Shown in pieces: positions 12,192-22,704 of a stretch of 60,000 nt of DNA. Below the pieces are notes generated by a model. That model ran no database searches. It had not been told where the DNA came from and was given only the letters and a program-made list of their open reading frames with translations. The stretch comes from Hydractinia symbiolongicarpus (Eukaryota; Cnidaria; Hydrozoa; Anthoathecata; Hydractiniidae), in NCBI RefSeq assembly GCF_029227915.1, contig NC_079880.1:20214501-20274500 (forward strand). The letters are read 5' to 3'. Numbering within the stretch: position 1 is the first letter of the stretch; each line of letters opens with the position of its first letter. The position numbers and the translations under genes are program-made.

Positions 12192-14485
12192 TAACTTTTC
12201 AAAAAAATTTTTTTCATAGGAATTGGCAAAATGGAGATAGGCCGATAATTAGTAGGATCTGTTTTATTGCCACTTTTAAAAATAGGCGAGACCCTTTTAG
12301 TCTTCCAACATTTAGGTACATAACCAGTAAATAAAGATTTGTTGAAAAGACTTGATAAATAAATACTTAAAACTGACGAACCTGCTTTTAGCAGTCGTGA
12401 ACCAATTCCGTCCAAGCCTGTAGCTTTATTAAGTTTTAGTGATCTAATTATTTTTTCGACACTTTTGGTCTCAATACGAGCCCACCGAAAATCGTGTCCG
12501 CTAACAGGTGGATTAACATTAGTAGTGTCAGAAGAAAATTTAGAGGCTAGTTTGGCACCAACACTGACAAAAAATAAATTGAATGTGTTGGAAATTTCTT
12601 TTGGGTGAGAAGTTTCTGTACCATCGTTTTGGACTACTCGTTTTATCGAGGTAGTATTGCCTGACTTATCAGGAACCAGTTTTTTTAGGGTTTTCCAAAG
12701 TTGTTTTGGCCGTTTTTGAAAGTCCTGCAAAACGTCATTATAGTACTCGTTTTTGAGTCGATTTTTGAGACCTATTACGTGGTTCCTTTTTTGTTTGAAA
12801 GCTTCCCAGTCTATGATGGATTTTGTTTTTGATGCTTTCCGTTTCAAGAAGTCTCTTTCTTTGATGGCTATTATTAATTCATCAGTGACCCATGCCTCAA
12901 CACGGCCAGAAAATCTATGTGTTTTGAAAGGGGCATGTTTGTCAGCCACTGTTTTAACATTTTTATTCAGTTTCTCACATGCTTTATCAAGGTCATCATA
13001 ATTATTAAAATATGACCAGTCTAAATTCCTGAGGTCCTTCAGAAAAGCCTCTTCACTGAAGTTCTTGTAGCTACGAACCTTGCATGTTTTAGGTTCAAAT
13101 TTTGGCCTTTTGAATTTTCTGATCACATAAACTAAATTGTGATCACTGATGCCTAAATCCATGACACCAGTTTTAGAAATACAAGAACTGTTAGAAAGTA
13201 TCAAGTCTATAAGAGTGCTACTATTTTCAGTAACACGAGTTGGCTCCGTAATATGTTGTTTTAGGAAAAGAGTGGAGCATAATTCCTTTATTTTGGAGGA
13301 AAGAGCATATTTTGAAAGCATGTTACAGTTAAAATCTCCCAAGATAAAAACTTCTTTTTCTTTTGGGAGCTTGTTAAAACACTGTTTAAAATGAGTACAC
13401 AGATTTTCGGTACTCTGCAAATCACTACCTCCAGGTGGCCTGTAAACCCCACACACGTAAATAGGTTTAGTTTTTTTCAGGCACACTTTCACCCATAGTG
13501 ATTCAACATTTTCGAAGTAAAGGTGTTTCAAAAGGTGGCTATCCAAGTTTTCATTAACAAAAATCAGAACACCCCCACCTCGTCTATTCCGATCATTCCT
13601 ATAACAAACATAGCCATCAATTTTAACGTCATTGTAAGTGATGGTGTCATCAATTTTGGTTTCACAGATGGAGAATACATCAAGTTTTGTTTGATGTAGC
13701 AGAAGTTTAACATCTAGTTTGGATGGCAGACCATTAATGTTGAGATGGGCCATTTTTAAGCCCTTCCCATTTCTGATTGCCTCAAAATCAAAGTTTTCAT
13801 CAATAGTAATATTGATGTTGTCCGGAATTTCGTCACCAAATGACTCCTCATTAGCAAAGGGCAAATTACGAGAAAGACAGGGACTGCAAACGAAAAACAG
13901 TTTATCTTCAGGAGTCTTCATAAATTGTTGATATTTTTTATCAGAAATACGCTCACATTTTTTATGAGCCCATAATCCACACTTGTCACAAGAAAGTGCT
14001 TTGTGTGTTTTTGCCACAGGTTTTAAGCATGAAGAACAGGGATACTTAACAGGACCTGGGTTGAGGCAGATGTCCCCTGACAAGAGGATTAAAAAATAGA
14101 AATACTTGTGCCTGCTTGGCTTAAGTTTTGATAAAGCCATTAATTTTAATTGGAGAGTGAGCTGGCTTTCAGAAACTCCATTGCAGGCATCAAGTGAAGA
14201 GATAGAAAAGAAACTCCTATCTAGTCGACTCATTTCGTTGTTGTTGGGTGAGCTACTTTTGAACGAAGGTTTTGTATTGCTCAAAAATACAACGAACACA
14301 AAAATCAGTTTTAGCGTAAATGTGGGGTTTCCTACCTGAGTAAAGTTATTTTTAAGTCGTAGAGAGATCATTCTACGGTTATGTGCTCTTCCAAAACTAT
14401 GTTTGAAGGATCTGAGGCAAGCCCATTTCCTTACGATGTTACACAGAAGGAGCAGCAGGAACCCACAACACAGCAAAGCTACCAT
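12191..14485 (-). CDS. LINE-B ORF, 5' part: 2A-like, PHD-like finger, endonuclease, start of RT
   Basis: I choose the ATG at 14485; the frame is open to 14572 but without an earlier ATG. The first 140 residues include several hydrophobic stretches ('LLCCGFLLLLLC', 'LIFVFVVFLS'). Next comes 'LLSGDICLNPGP' (14083-14051), a 2A-like motif, followed at once by a Cys4-His-Cys3 PHD-like finger ('CSSC', 'CDKC', 'HKKC', 'CSPC'). The APE-type endonuclease runs from 'LKMAHLNINGLPSK' through 'GDFNCN' to 'SDHNLVYV'. The RT begins with 'LNKATGLDGIGSRLLK' and 'TNYRPISILP', then the frame is lost in an A7T7 run. The RT continues in a different frame in the next ORF. Confidence 0.85.
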   Translation of the reverse strand: MVALLCCGFLLLLLCNIVRKWACLRSFKHSFGRAHNRRMISLRLKNNFTQVGNPTFTLKLIFVFVVFLSNTKPSFKSSSPNNNEMSRLDRSFFSISSLDACNGVSESQLTLQLKLMALSKLKPSRHKYFYFLILLSGDICLNPGPVKYPCSSCLKPVAKTHKALSCDKCGLWAHKKCERISDKKYQQFMKTPEDKLFFVCSPCLSRNLPFANEESFGDEIPDNINITIDENFDFEAIRNGKGLKMAHLNINGLPSKLDVKLLLHQTKLDVFSICETKIDDTITYNDVKIDGYVCYRNDRNRRGGGVLIFVNENLDSHLLKHLYFENVESLWVKVCLKKTKPIYVCGVYRPPGGSDLQSTENLCTHFKQCFNKLPKEKEVFILGDFNCNMLSKYALSSKIKELCSTLFLKQHITEPTRVTENSSTLIDLILSNSSCISKTGVMDLGISDHNLVYVIRKFKRPKFEPKTCKVRSYKNFSEEAFLKDLRNLDWSYFNNYDDLDKACEKLNKNVKTVADKHAPFKTHRFSGRVEAWVTDELIIAIKERDFLKRKASKTKSIIDWEAFKQKRNHVIGLKNRLKNEYYNDVLQDFQKRPKQLWKTLKKLVPDKSGNTTSIKRVVQNDGTETSHPKEISNTFNLFFVSVGAKLASKFSSDTTNVNPPVSGHDFRWARIETKSVEKIIRSLKLNKATGLDGIGSRLLKAGSSVLSIYLSSLFNKSLFTGYVPKCWKTKRVSPIFKSGNKTDPTNYRPISILPIPMKKIFLKS

Positions 14486-14809
14486 ATTAGATGATAGATG
14501 AATAAAAAACTGACTGGGATAAAAACAATTTATTAACAAAAACAATAATTTAAAAAACTTACAAAACAACAAATTAAAGAAATGAAAAGATATAAATGAA
14601 GTAAAGAAGGCAGTACAGTATATAATAAATCAAAAAGGACTTAGCTGTCAAAGCAGGAGCTCTTCAAGCTTTAGTCTTCTTTTTTCTTTCTTCGACTTAG
14701 CGCGCCAAGACCGGAGCGTTTTAGATACGTCCGACCTCAACGAGAGCTAAGCACGATACTGCAATATATAATATGCAATATATAAGATATTGCAAATACT
14801 GATTTTTGT

Positions 14810-16210
14810 TGAATCAGAAGTATTTCCTACAACCATTCTTTTTTTACACTTTTGTGGAGAAAAAGTGTATGCAATGTCATCAAAATAACTGATTTTGTTG
14901 CAAACTGTTTTTCTTTTTCACATTTTGGATTTAAATATTGTTATAAAGGGCATATATCAATAGACATATATATACCAAAATAATTAAATTCTGCAAACTT
15001 TGATTTTGTCGTTCACCTCTCATCTTTTATATTTTGATTAAACTTTTGAGTAAAACCATAGGAATTATTTAGAATTTGTATTTTGTGTGGCAAATTTAGT
15101 GCAAAAATTTAACTGTTGTGAGGGAGGACCATATGCAATTATATATACTAAAAATAATAATTTGATATTCTACAAGTTGTGTTTTTGTATGCACTTAAAT
15201 GACTGCTTTTTCTGAGTTGAATTTGATGGGTTTCATATCAATTCTGTGGAAGATTTTATGGCTGAAGACAATATAGAACATGCCAATTAAATTGATTTTT
15301 TGTTCATATTTTGATTTGCTCCTCATAAACCTTTGTGTTCTACATTTATTGTAAAGTTTTGTGAGGAAGGACCATATATATATACAATGTTTTCAAAATA
15401 ATGATTTTTGTTGATTTGAAATTTACTCCTTGCTCATTGCTTTTTCGACATTTCAGGTTAAAATGTTTGGTAAAGTCAGTACGGATCATTAGACAAAAAA
15501 TTGTTTTGTTAACCGGTTAATTTTTACATTTTGTGCATATTTTTGCGGGAGAGGATGGTATGCAACCGAATAACTGATTTTTCAAAGTTTAACTTTTTGT
15601 TTTTAGGTGTTTTGTGTTTGTTTAAGTTTGGCTTTTTGATATTGTTCAGGTTGTATTGTTGTATAAGCATTTAGGGAAAAGACAATGTTTAAAATGTGTA
15701 AAGAACTTATTTCATAGATCTGTGCTTACTGTTGCAAGCCTTTCTTTTCGACACTTCAGATTAAAATATTGAAGGTTTTCAACATAATCACATAATAAGA
15801 TGTAAACATATTTGAGATCTGTGTTATTTCTGACATTATTATTATTGTTGTCGTAACTGTCTGGGTTGTGACTGTCAATGTTGTAACTTTCTACTAACTA
15901 GATTTTACACCTTGCATGCCATTGTTTTTCATATTTTGTCTGAAGTTTTGCTGGGAGGATTTCATGCAATTTGACATTTGATATTTTGTGTTAGATTTTA
16001 AGAACTTTTTTGTTAAATTATGACTTATATACTTTCTTTTTATGCATTTTCAGATTATTTTTTTTAGTAAAAGGCATATTCAATATGCTGAAATATTTAC
16101 TGATGTCATCAAAATTCAAATGACAGAACTTTTCAATTGTTTTTCTGCCTAAGTGGATTTTTCCACGGGCCTAATCGACTAGTTTTTATATATTTTGTAT
16201 GAGGTCTAGT
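14810..16210 (+). repeat. Diverged tandem-like repeats
   Basis: Motifs of the type 'gagg(a/g)agga(c/t)', followed by '(t)atgcaa' and then 'aataactgatttttgttg', recur near 14870, 15125, 15365, 15550 and 15955. Spacing is roughly 185-405 bp. 'cacattttgtg' or 'cacattttgga' recurs between them. Similar motifs occur left of LINE-B (10390-10500), suggesting that LINE-B landed inside the array. The copies are strongly diverged and were recognised only by eye. Confidence 0.4.
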
Positions 16211-18607
16211 TATTTGTGATTGCTGACAAATTTTGTTTTTTTTTATAAAAAGACAAATAAGTTTTAAGGACGAACGCAATAGGGTTGTTTTATGACTTAG
16301 GAAAGGAAGAACGATGGTGTGTTGTACGTTTGTGCTTTCTTTTCTGTTTTCTGCATGGCTAGCAGCGAAAAGTTTTAATGGTGGATACTGGCTTGTACCC
16401 CAGACTGTGGTGACGTAGCTAGCTAGCTAAAGTTCAAAAACTTATTCCACACAAGGTGCACTACCCAAAAGAGTAACCCAAATATCATTTAAACTTTGTG
16501 GCTAGCTAGGAAGAGTAATTTTTAAAAAGTTACTTTTAGGTAGCTATCTAACTATCAAGATAACTGGTCAAATTGGCTATGTCAAGGTTTTAAGAGCAGG
16601 CTAGGTAGCAAGCATTGTTTTGTCTGGCAACAAATGACAACTTTTGTCACGCTTCCAGGAGTTTATCCGCAAAAGGTCAACCCTCCCTTTTTCTTTGCCA
16701 CAAATTTAAAAAACGGTTTTCATTCTTTCGAACAACACTCAGCAATTGTGAATGCCAAGTCAAGGTTAGATTTAATTCGAACTTACAAAAGTTTTTATCT
16801 TCATTAATTTATTTGATCTTTGTGTATAGAAGTGTGTGATTGTACAATAAAATATAAATTGCCAACCTAAAACCATGAAGCGGGCAAATAGCGTTTCATT
16901 TTGTTGCTGACATAAGAGAGACTGGGGTTTGTGCAAACTTAAAAAACTCAATATACTAATACATAAATGTATATGTTTTTCTTCATTGATTAATTTGTCA
17001 AATATAATAGAAAACATTCTCTTTAGAAATACGAAAACACCTTTGCGAAAAAAGTCTAATGCGTGACAAAAGTTATTTCCTATCGACCCATGTATAATGT
17101 ACAAGGTGTCTTACATTTTAAAGGACGAAGGTTTTCACAGGTTTTTCACAGAAAATTTACAAAAGTTTATTCCTGCAAAGAGTAAGGTCGACCGTAAACC
17201 GTAATAGTTTTTTTTTAAAATGTGCCAATTTAAATATTTTGTTGTTATAGGACAATGTAGAAGAAATTAGAAGAACTATGTATATAAAGTTTGCGTGACC
17301 GCAAATGTTTTTTCCTGCAAAGAATTTAATTTTGTAAAATCGCCAAAAATGTTTTGCAAAATACAAAAGGAGGTGTACCTCCTAGTAACGAACTTAAAAA
17401 AATTAAAACTTTTAAAATTTAAAAAAAAATTCTACCCTTTTGAGAAATGCCATACTCCCGCAAAGTATAAAAAAAATGAATTATTTTTTTTTTATTACAA
17501 GCCGCAATAAAAGTTAGAAAAAGTCACGAAATTTTAGTACTCAATTACGTGCAAAACAAAAGTCAGGCCTAGTCAAAGAAGCTGCAAACACTACGTGCCC
17601 ATTCCTCTTCGGTGCTAATATGGCTAAAGAAGGGATAGCTACACTGGTATCAGAATATGTTTAGTCAAGATGAAGACTTTCTAATAAAACGAGTGAAACA
17701 TGTGAAACTTATATTTAATTATCTTTTTACTTCATTATCAGTAACAAGATTTGAATTTTGTTTCCATTTTTGTGCAGCTGAATAGCTTAATAAAAGGTTC
17801 TAAAAACCGTTTTTTAAGAATTTAAGAAAATAAGAATTTTAAGAATTCGTTTTGTCTGCTCTGTACAAAAGATAAAAATTTCAAATTAAAACTCACCCTC
17901 TAGAGAATTATAGATTACCTTTCTTATAAAAACAGAAACTTTGATTCGAATTCTTTTCGGATGTTTTATTGTTTCTAATACAGTGCTCTGACGTCAGCAG
18001 TATTCGTTAACCAAACCTGATTTTAGTTTTTTTTGGCAAAGTTTTTATGACTTGATTTTTAATTTTTCTTAGACGAGAAAACTGTGATTGCAAGTTTAGT
18101 AGTTTCCAAACCTTCATCAATCATAGATTTCTTGTCTCCTGGATAGGCATTTTTACTTTTTATAGGAAATTATACTGTCACAAGTGCATGCAAAGAAAAT
18201 TTGTGACTTTCGCCTCTGCTGACGAGGACTCCGCTTATGCGAAATCAAAATTAAGGGGTATATCAGTTTGTTTCAATTGGGCGAGGGCTTAGTCTTATCC
18301 TACCGAAATGCCTAAAAGTACAAAATTAATACTAACAATCCATTTTTAACTTCTGCTATGTTAACAAAAAACTTTATGAAAATAACGATTTTTTTTTTAA
18401 TTTTGATGATTTTTCAATTAAGGGTGAATTTAAAACTACGTGAATGATCCCCTTTTGGTGAACAAAATTGAAACGCGGGAAATGATCATGCGCGAATTAC
18501 TGATCAGTAAACCGAAAAATAGCAAAAATTGATCAAAGATCCTATAAAAAAGTTTTAAACATATTGTTTCTTGTTTAGTAGTTGTGTTGAAAACAGTTTC
18601 AAAACCA
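16211..18607. other. No gene recognised
   Basis: AT-rich DNA with overlapping ORFs of up to 110 codons on both strands (16.6-17.5 kb). They are biased to Phe, Lys, Leu and Ile as expected of random AT-rich sequence. No domain, RNA gene or ordered repeat could be supported. Confidence 0.4.
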
Positions 18608-18928
18608 CTATTTTTTTTTCATAGCTACTACATCTTTTAACTTATTCGTAATTACATGGAACAAATTGCTACTTACTACTTTTAATCTTTGATTCGTAGC
18701 TAGTTTACATCTGAGAAATTCCTCTCGTCCTACGGAGCAGGGTTTATCTTTTATGAACGACTTTCGAGTATTTACACAGGATGTAGCCACATCAGCTTTG
18801 GAAACACTGTTATCTATATGGGTCCCTTTTTCTAAATAATACATCAGGTACATATCGACAAAGCCTTCCCAATTTCTCTCACATGGTATGGGCTTGCCGT
18901 AGCTGTAGCAAAGGCGCTTGCTAAACAT
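18608..18928 (-). CDS. Unassigned Cys-containing ORF, possible exon
   Basis: A 106-codon frame that is richer in GC and more balanced in amino-acid use than surrounding ORFs. It is also open upstream of its ATG, back to about 18973. It contains 'RLCYSYGKPIPCERNWEGFV', 'ATSCVNTRKSF', 'KPCSVGREEFLRCKLA', that is, six or more Cys spaced as in a small extracellular domain. A good donor (GTA|GTAAGT, about 18672) follows 'TNQRLKV', so the last 20 codons may be intron. I recognise no family. It lies 1.1 kb upstream of the GPCR gene but on the opposite strand. It may be a lone exon of a larger gene or a chance ORF. Confidence 0.35.
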   Translation of the reverse strand: MFSKRLCYSYGKPIPCERNWEGFVDMYLMYYLEKGTHIDNSVSKADVATSCVNTRKSFIKDKPCSVGREEFLRCKLATNQRLKVVSSNLFHVITNKLKDVVAMKKK

Positions 18929-19296
18929 AACCGTGCTGTGGACCGAACCACAGATCTTGTGATTACGAAACGAACTTCATAAACCCTAGGCCACGCACTT
19001 ATCAACAATAAATCATAAATTAAACTTTTCGCTATATAATTACCACCAATGTTTTAGCTACAATGCATAATACCTTACCTATTGCGTGCAATAGATATTT
19101 TTGCTAACTTTATGAAATAATTTAGCGAATAACTTATTCTCTAACAGAGCTAGAATGTTTTCTTAAATGTGTTTTGTGCCCACGTATTTTTGTTAACATC
19201 TGCCATCTTTGTTAATTTTTTTTTATATTTTCACGGCCTATCAAAGTGAACGACTCGATACAAAATAAGAAAAGGGTCAATTGAAAAAAAACTGAT

Positions 19297-19590
19297 TGAT
19301 TCTTTAGTGATGGAGCGTTCGCTTCTAGTATGAAAGGTTTTTGGTTCAAACCACGTTCAAACTTGTGAATCTATTCTTTCTGATTTGGTTTTAGCACGAA
19401 ACTAGAATTTATATTTTTAGGTGGCCGTGTAATTAAGCAATTGCTGTGCTGGCACGGCTTTCGTAGCTCAAATGGGAGCTTTCAGTGCACTAGGACCCTC
19501 TTTCACCCTCGTTGATAATAGTAGCAGTAGGAACTGAAGAGGCTGTCCTGGCTGAATAACTTTATTAATAACAATAAAGAATCAATTTCG
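19297..19590 (+). mobile_element. SINE-like element with tRNA-type promoter boxes
   Basis: Near 19300-19365 a box A-like 'tagtgatggagcg' is followed about 30 bp later by a perfect box B-like 'ggttcaaacc', the spacing of an internal RNA polymerase III promoter. A body of about 200 bp follows, containing 'cgtagctcaaatgggagc' and 'aggctgtcctggctgaataa', and ends in an A/T-rich tail ('taataacaataaagaa'). It does not fold into a full tRNA. Only one copy was seen in the window, so SINE identity is inference. Confidence 0.4.
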
Positions 19591-19855
19591 AATTTTTATT
19601 TGGGAATACAACAAATTTAGCAAAAACCATCAGAAGAAAACAAATATTCAATGATGCAAATCCCAATGAGCGTCCATATTTTCGAACGTTTTTTTACCTT
19701 TTACCTAGGTCATCTGCTCACATTTCACTACATTTGAATAGCTTTTTTTATCCTTTTCTGACGTTGTGATAAACTTGCAAGCAAACAAGAAATAGGCTGT
19801 ATTTAATTTTTCAATTAATTACGAAGAATGTCTTCGCATGTTCTTTCTTTAAAAC

Positions 19856-19900
19856 AAAATAAAATGAAAACAAAACAAAACAAAACAAAAACAAAATAAG
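19856..19900. repeat. (AAAAC)n-like simple repeat
   Basis: A run of AAAAC/AAAAT units, directly visible, about 170 bp upstream of the GPCR start codon. Confidence 0.85.
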
Positions 19901-20074
19901 GAAAAATAATAATTTCATTCCGAACTAATTAAACTTTTATAATAAAGAATAGTCTACGTATAAATCGTTCACATATTTGCGAATTGGAGCATATATTATT
20001 TTAATCTGCCCAGAGGCAAATCAAACTTTTATTTCAACACTACAAAAACTTCTGTTAAACATTTGAACGAAGCT

Positions 20075-22519
20075 ATGAAGATCGTATTACGTTTGATTAC
20101 ACTGCTATGCTGGATTTTCGAAAATACCGAGGCCATGATGAAGATTGAAAGAAAAGGAGATATAAACTTTGTCCTTTACTTACCATTGTGCCTTAAAGAT
20201 GGATTAACAATGAATGCAGCATTTTTAATTGAAGCTATGGAGTTTGAACTTTTCAACAACAGCATACACGCAAAAACCCAACTTACCAGGGAGCAAGCCA
20301 ACATCACACTGGGGTATGTAATATATGATACCTGCAATGCTGAGAATAAAATAGCTGAACATATCATTGAAAGACTGCTAAGTAACAACGTAGCATCGCA
20401 CTTAAAAACTTGCAACTGCAGTGACGAGATAAACGACGGGATGGTGATGGTAATGACTACGATGGATGAGGAACAAACAGCCTTGGTGGCTAACGTTTTT
20501 CTTGGATATGAAAATCACAAATTGATTACTTTATCAGATAACAGTCCACAACTGGAACCTATTCTATATCCCAACTATTTTCGTATGCAAGAGGACGAAG
20601 TAAAAGCGTTTGTAGTGTACAGAACTCTCATTGAGTTTTACAATTGGAAGAATATTGGATTGGTGTACTCAACAGGTACATACGGTAAAGTCGGATATAA
20701 CACAGCTATTAACATCTTTGCATATGCTACGTTTTGTGTCTCATTTACAGGACAGTTTCAGAGGGATGGAAATAGAAACATTGATATGATAAAAAGGTTG
20801 AAAGAAAATAATTACTTAGATGCGGTTATATTGTGGCTCACAGCAGAGGAAAGCGATGACTTTTTTCGACTTGCAGGAAGATTAGTTATTCACAATCGCA
20901 CGTGGATATGCAGTCCGTCGGTATCGAATCTTGATCTTGCATTTTTCAGTGCCTATGACCCCTTTGTTGTTCAGGGAACTATTTATTTGAAAAACCAAAG
21001 AGAAGTTTATGATGAAAGTTTTCAGAATTTCTTTTGGAACTTAACAGTGAAAGATATTAACGAAAAATGGTGGACCAAAATCACAAATCTTTTCTTTTAT
21101 GGTAACATATCTCGCAATATTCAAGTTTTGAAAGAAAATATTTCCCCATGGACTTACCTGACAGCCCAGAAACTTCTTCCTCCTCTTAGGGCTACAAAAT
21201 ATGCTATAGATTCAGCTATAACTGAAAACGGAAACAGAAGTAAACAATACTTAACCTCGGAAGTAAACACGTGGGTGAAAACATTTCTCGTTACGTTATC
21301 TTTCTTTTTGGGAGATCAAAGTATAAGTCTCCTACAAATTGACCCATTCTCAAAAGCGGTCAATTTAACTTCTATAGCAACTGTTTCGATCATGCTGCAG
21401 CTTGGGTTTATCGACGTAGAAGGAAATGGAACTTGGAGTGGATACAAAACCACCGTACCTGCATCCAAATGTGACGATGTTTGCAAACCAGGTTTTTATC
21501 CCGCGTATATTAACCAAAAATGCTGTTGGCTATGTTTCAAGTGCAAAAAGGGATTCTTCAAGGCAATGTTTGGGAACAAAATGTGTGAAAAATGTCCCGT
21601 TAATAAAGAAGCAAGTCATGACCGAACCTCGTGCATCTCTTACACAAAGTTATACGTTCTTCACAACACGGTACATGCTTATGTCATGTATTGCTTTGTT
21701 TTTGCTGCATTTTTTCCAAGTCTATTTGTTTTGATATACTTTATTAAAGAAAAAGATACGCCCGTTGTTCGAGCATCAAATCTTACCTTATCCATTTGTC
21801 AACTAACATCTCATCTATTATTATCTGTTGTTTCCCTATTCCTAATTGGAAAGGTAGGCAATTTCAGCTGTATTGCAACTCTGGCTTTGCATGGGTTTCT
21901 GTTATGTATAATTCTATCCATAACCTTCACAAAAACAATAATATTAGTGGATATTTTTCACAGAAAAGTAGTTTTCCATCATTCCGCCATGACAATGGCT
22001 TTGCATTACATTTGTATTTTTATAATATTGATCATTTATTGTTTTCTGGTAACCGTTATTATCATCCTATCACCGAATGGACTTCAAAGCGTGCGACAAA
22101 AAGAACAACTACAGATAGAATTAAGTTGCGGCAATAATATGTTGTTGATCACTCAATTGGTTTATATTGTTCTGTTAAATATACTCTGTATGATTCAGGC
22201 ATTTAAAGCCAGAACGCTACCATCTTATTTTAACGAAGCAAAATATATATTATACAGCACTTTTGGTAACGCTGTCATTTTTACCATGACAACTCTCCTT
22301 TACGGAAGTATACCAGACATAGCAACAAAAACTGTTCTGTTTCATGCGGCCATATTTTCATTCAACATCTGTACTTTAACTCTAACATTTGGTCCAAAAT
22401 TATTCATCATTATTTGCAGACCAAGAGAAAATAGTGTACGCGTGTTTCAAAAGGAATTATATAATCATATGAAAGAAAGAGTGGATATGAAAGTTTTCTC
22501 AAGAAAGACAATGGAGTGA
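20075..22519 (+). CDS. Class C (family 3) G-protein-coupled receptor
   Basis: An 814-codon single-exon frame. I use the ATG at 20075, which begins 'MKIVLRLITLLCWIFENTEA', a good signal peptide. Residues about 25-455 resemble the Venus-flytrap ligand-binding module (ANF receptor/periplasmic-binding fold). About 463-520 is the cysteine-rich NCD3G domain ('CDDVCKPGFYP', 'CCWLCFKCKKGFF', 'CEKCPVN'). About 533-785 holds seven hydrophobic segments, with 'TPVVRASN' in the first intracellular loop, a hallmark of class C receptors, and a final TM near 'TLTLTFGPKLFIII'. Such receptors (mGluR, CaSR, GABA-B-like groups) are plasma-membrane sensors of small ligands. The ligand cannot be read here. The absence of introns is notable. 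The C-terminal tail is short (about 30 residues). Confidence 0.93.
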   Translation: MKIVLRLITLLCWIFENTEAMMKIERKGDINFVLYLPLCLKDGLTMNAAFLIEAMEFELFNNSIHAKTQLTREQANITLGYVIYDTCNAENKIAEHIIERLLSNNVASHLKTCNCSDEINDGMVMVMTTMDEEQTALVANVFLGYENHKLITLSDNSPQLEPILYPNYFRMQEDEVKAFVVYRTLIEFYNWKNIGLVYSTGTYGKVGYNTAINIFAYATFCVSFTGQFQRDGNRNIDMIKRLKENNYLDAVILWLTAEESDDFFRLAGRLVIHNRTWICSPSVSNLDLAFFSAYDPFVVQGTIYLKNQREVYDESFQNFFWNLTVKDINEKWWTKITNLFFYGNISRNIQVLKENISPWTYLTAQKLLPPLRATKYAIDSAITENGNRSKQYLTSEVNTWVKTFLVTLSFFLGDQSISLLQIDPFSKAVNLTSIATVSIMLQLGFIDVEGNGTWSGYKTTVPASKCDDVCKPGFYPAYINQKCCWLCFKCKKGFFKAMFGNKMCEKCPVNKEASHDRTSCISYTKLYVLHNTVHAYVMYCFVFAAFFPSLFVLIYFIKEKDTPVVRASNLTLSICQLTSHLLLSVVSLFLIGKVGNFSCIATLALHGFLLCIILSITFTKTIILVDIFHRKVVFHHSAMTMALHYICIFIILIIYCFLVTVIIILSPNGLQSVRQKEQLQIELSCGNNMLLITQLVYIVLLNILCMIQAFKARTLPSYFNEAKYILYSTFGNAVIFTMTTLLYGSIPDIATKTVLFHAAIFSFNICTLTLTFGPKLFIIICRPRENSVRVFQKELYNHMKERVDMKVFSRKTME

Positions 22520-22578
22520 AAAAGATGCACAAAAATTGAGTTGAACTAATGATTCTAAATATTTTTGTCATCGTTTAC

Positions 22579-22636
22579 ACCCACACACAGACTGACGCAC
22601 GCACATAAGCACGCACGCACATAAGCACGCACGCAA
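22579..22636. repeat. (CGCACGCACATAAGCA)n short tandem repeat
   Basis: About 3 copies of a 16-bp unit just downstream of the GPCR stop codon, probably in its 3' UTR. Confidence 0.85.
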
Positions 22637-22698
22637 ATATCGCATCAGACATTTGTTTCAGGGAAGCAATGCATTTAAAATTTTTGGTGTAATTTTTA

Positions 22699-22704
22699 AA
22701 TAAA
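22699..22704 (+). promoter_or_regulatory. Candidate polyadenylation signal of the GPCR gene
   Basis: The first AATAAA on the plus strand after the GPCR stop codon, about 180 bp downstream. In such AT-rich DNA this hexamer is common by chance. Confidence 0.35.

Larger units (their letters stand above)
10784..14783 (-). mobile_element. LINE-B, CR1/L2-like non-LTR retrotransposon
   Basis: A near-full-length element of about 4 kb on the minus strand. In order it has a 5' UTR (about 14783-14486), a hydrophobic N-terminus, a 2A-like motif, a Cys/His PHD-like finger, an APE-type endonuclease, a reverse transcriptase, a 3' UTR of about 270 bp and a (TTA)n tail (10812-10784). The hexamer 'aagata' sits just outside the tail (10780-10785) and also at 14784-14789. 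It may be the target-site duplication, but the region is AT-rich and this is tentative. The reading frame is broken once at a homopolymer near 12205. Clade assignment comes from domain order and needs an RT tree. Confidence 0.85.

Noticed and set aside
12753-14339. Plus-strand ORFs opposite LINE-B
   Set aside because: Antisense shadows of the strongly coding minus-strand LINE.
16615-17510. Cluster of ORFs on both strands
   Set aside because: Phe/Lys/Leu-rich shadows of AT-rich DNA, no family similarity.
21426-22137. Alternative-frame ORFs inside the GPCR
   Set aside because: Overlap a well-supported receptor frame; no independent evidence.
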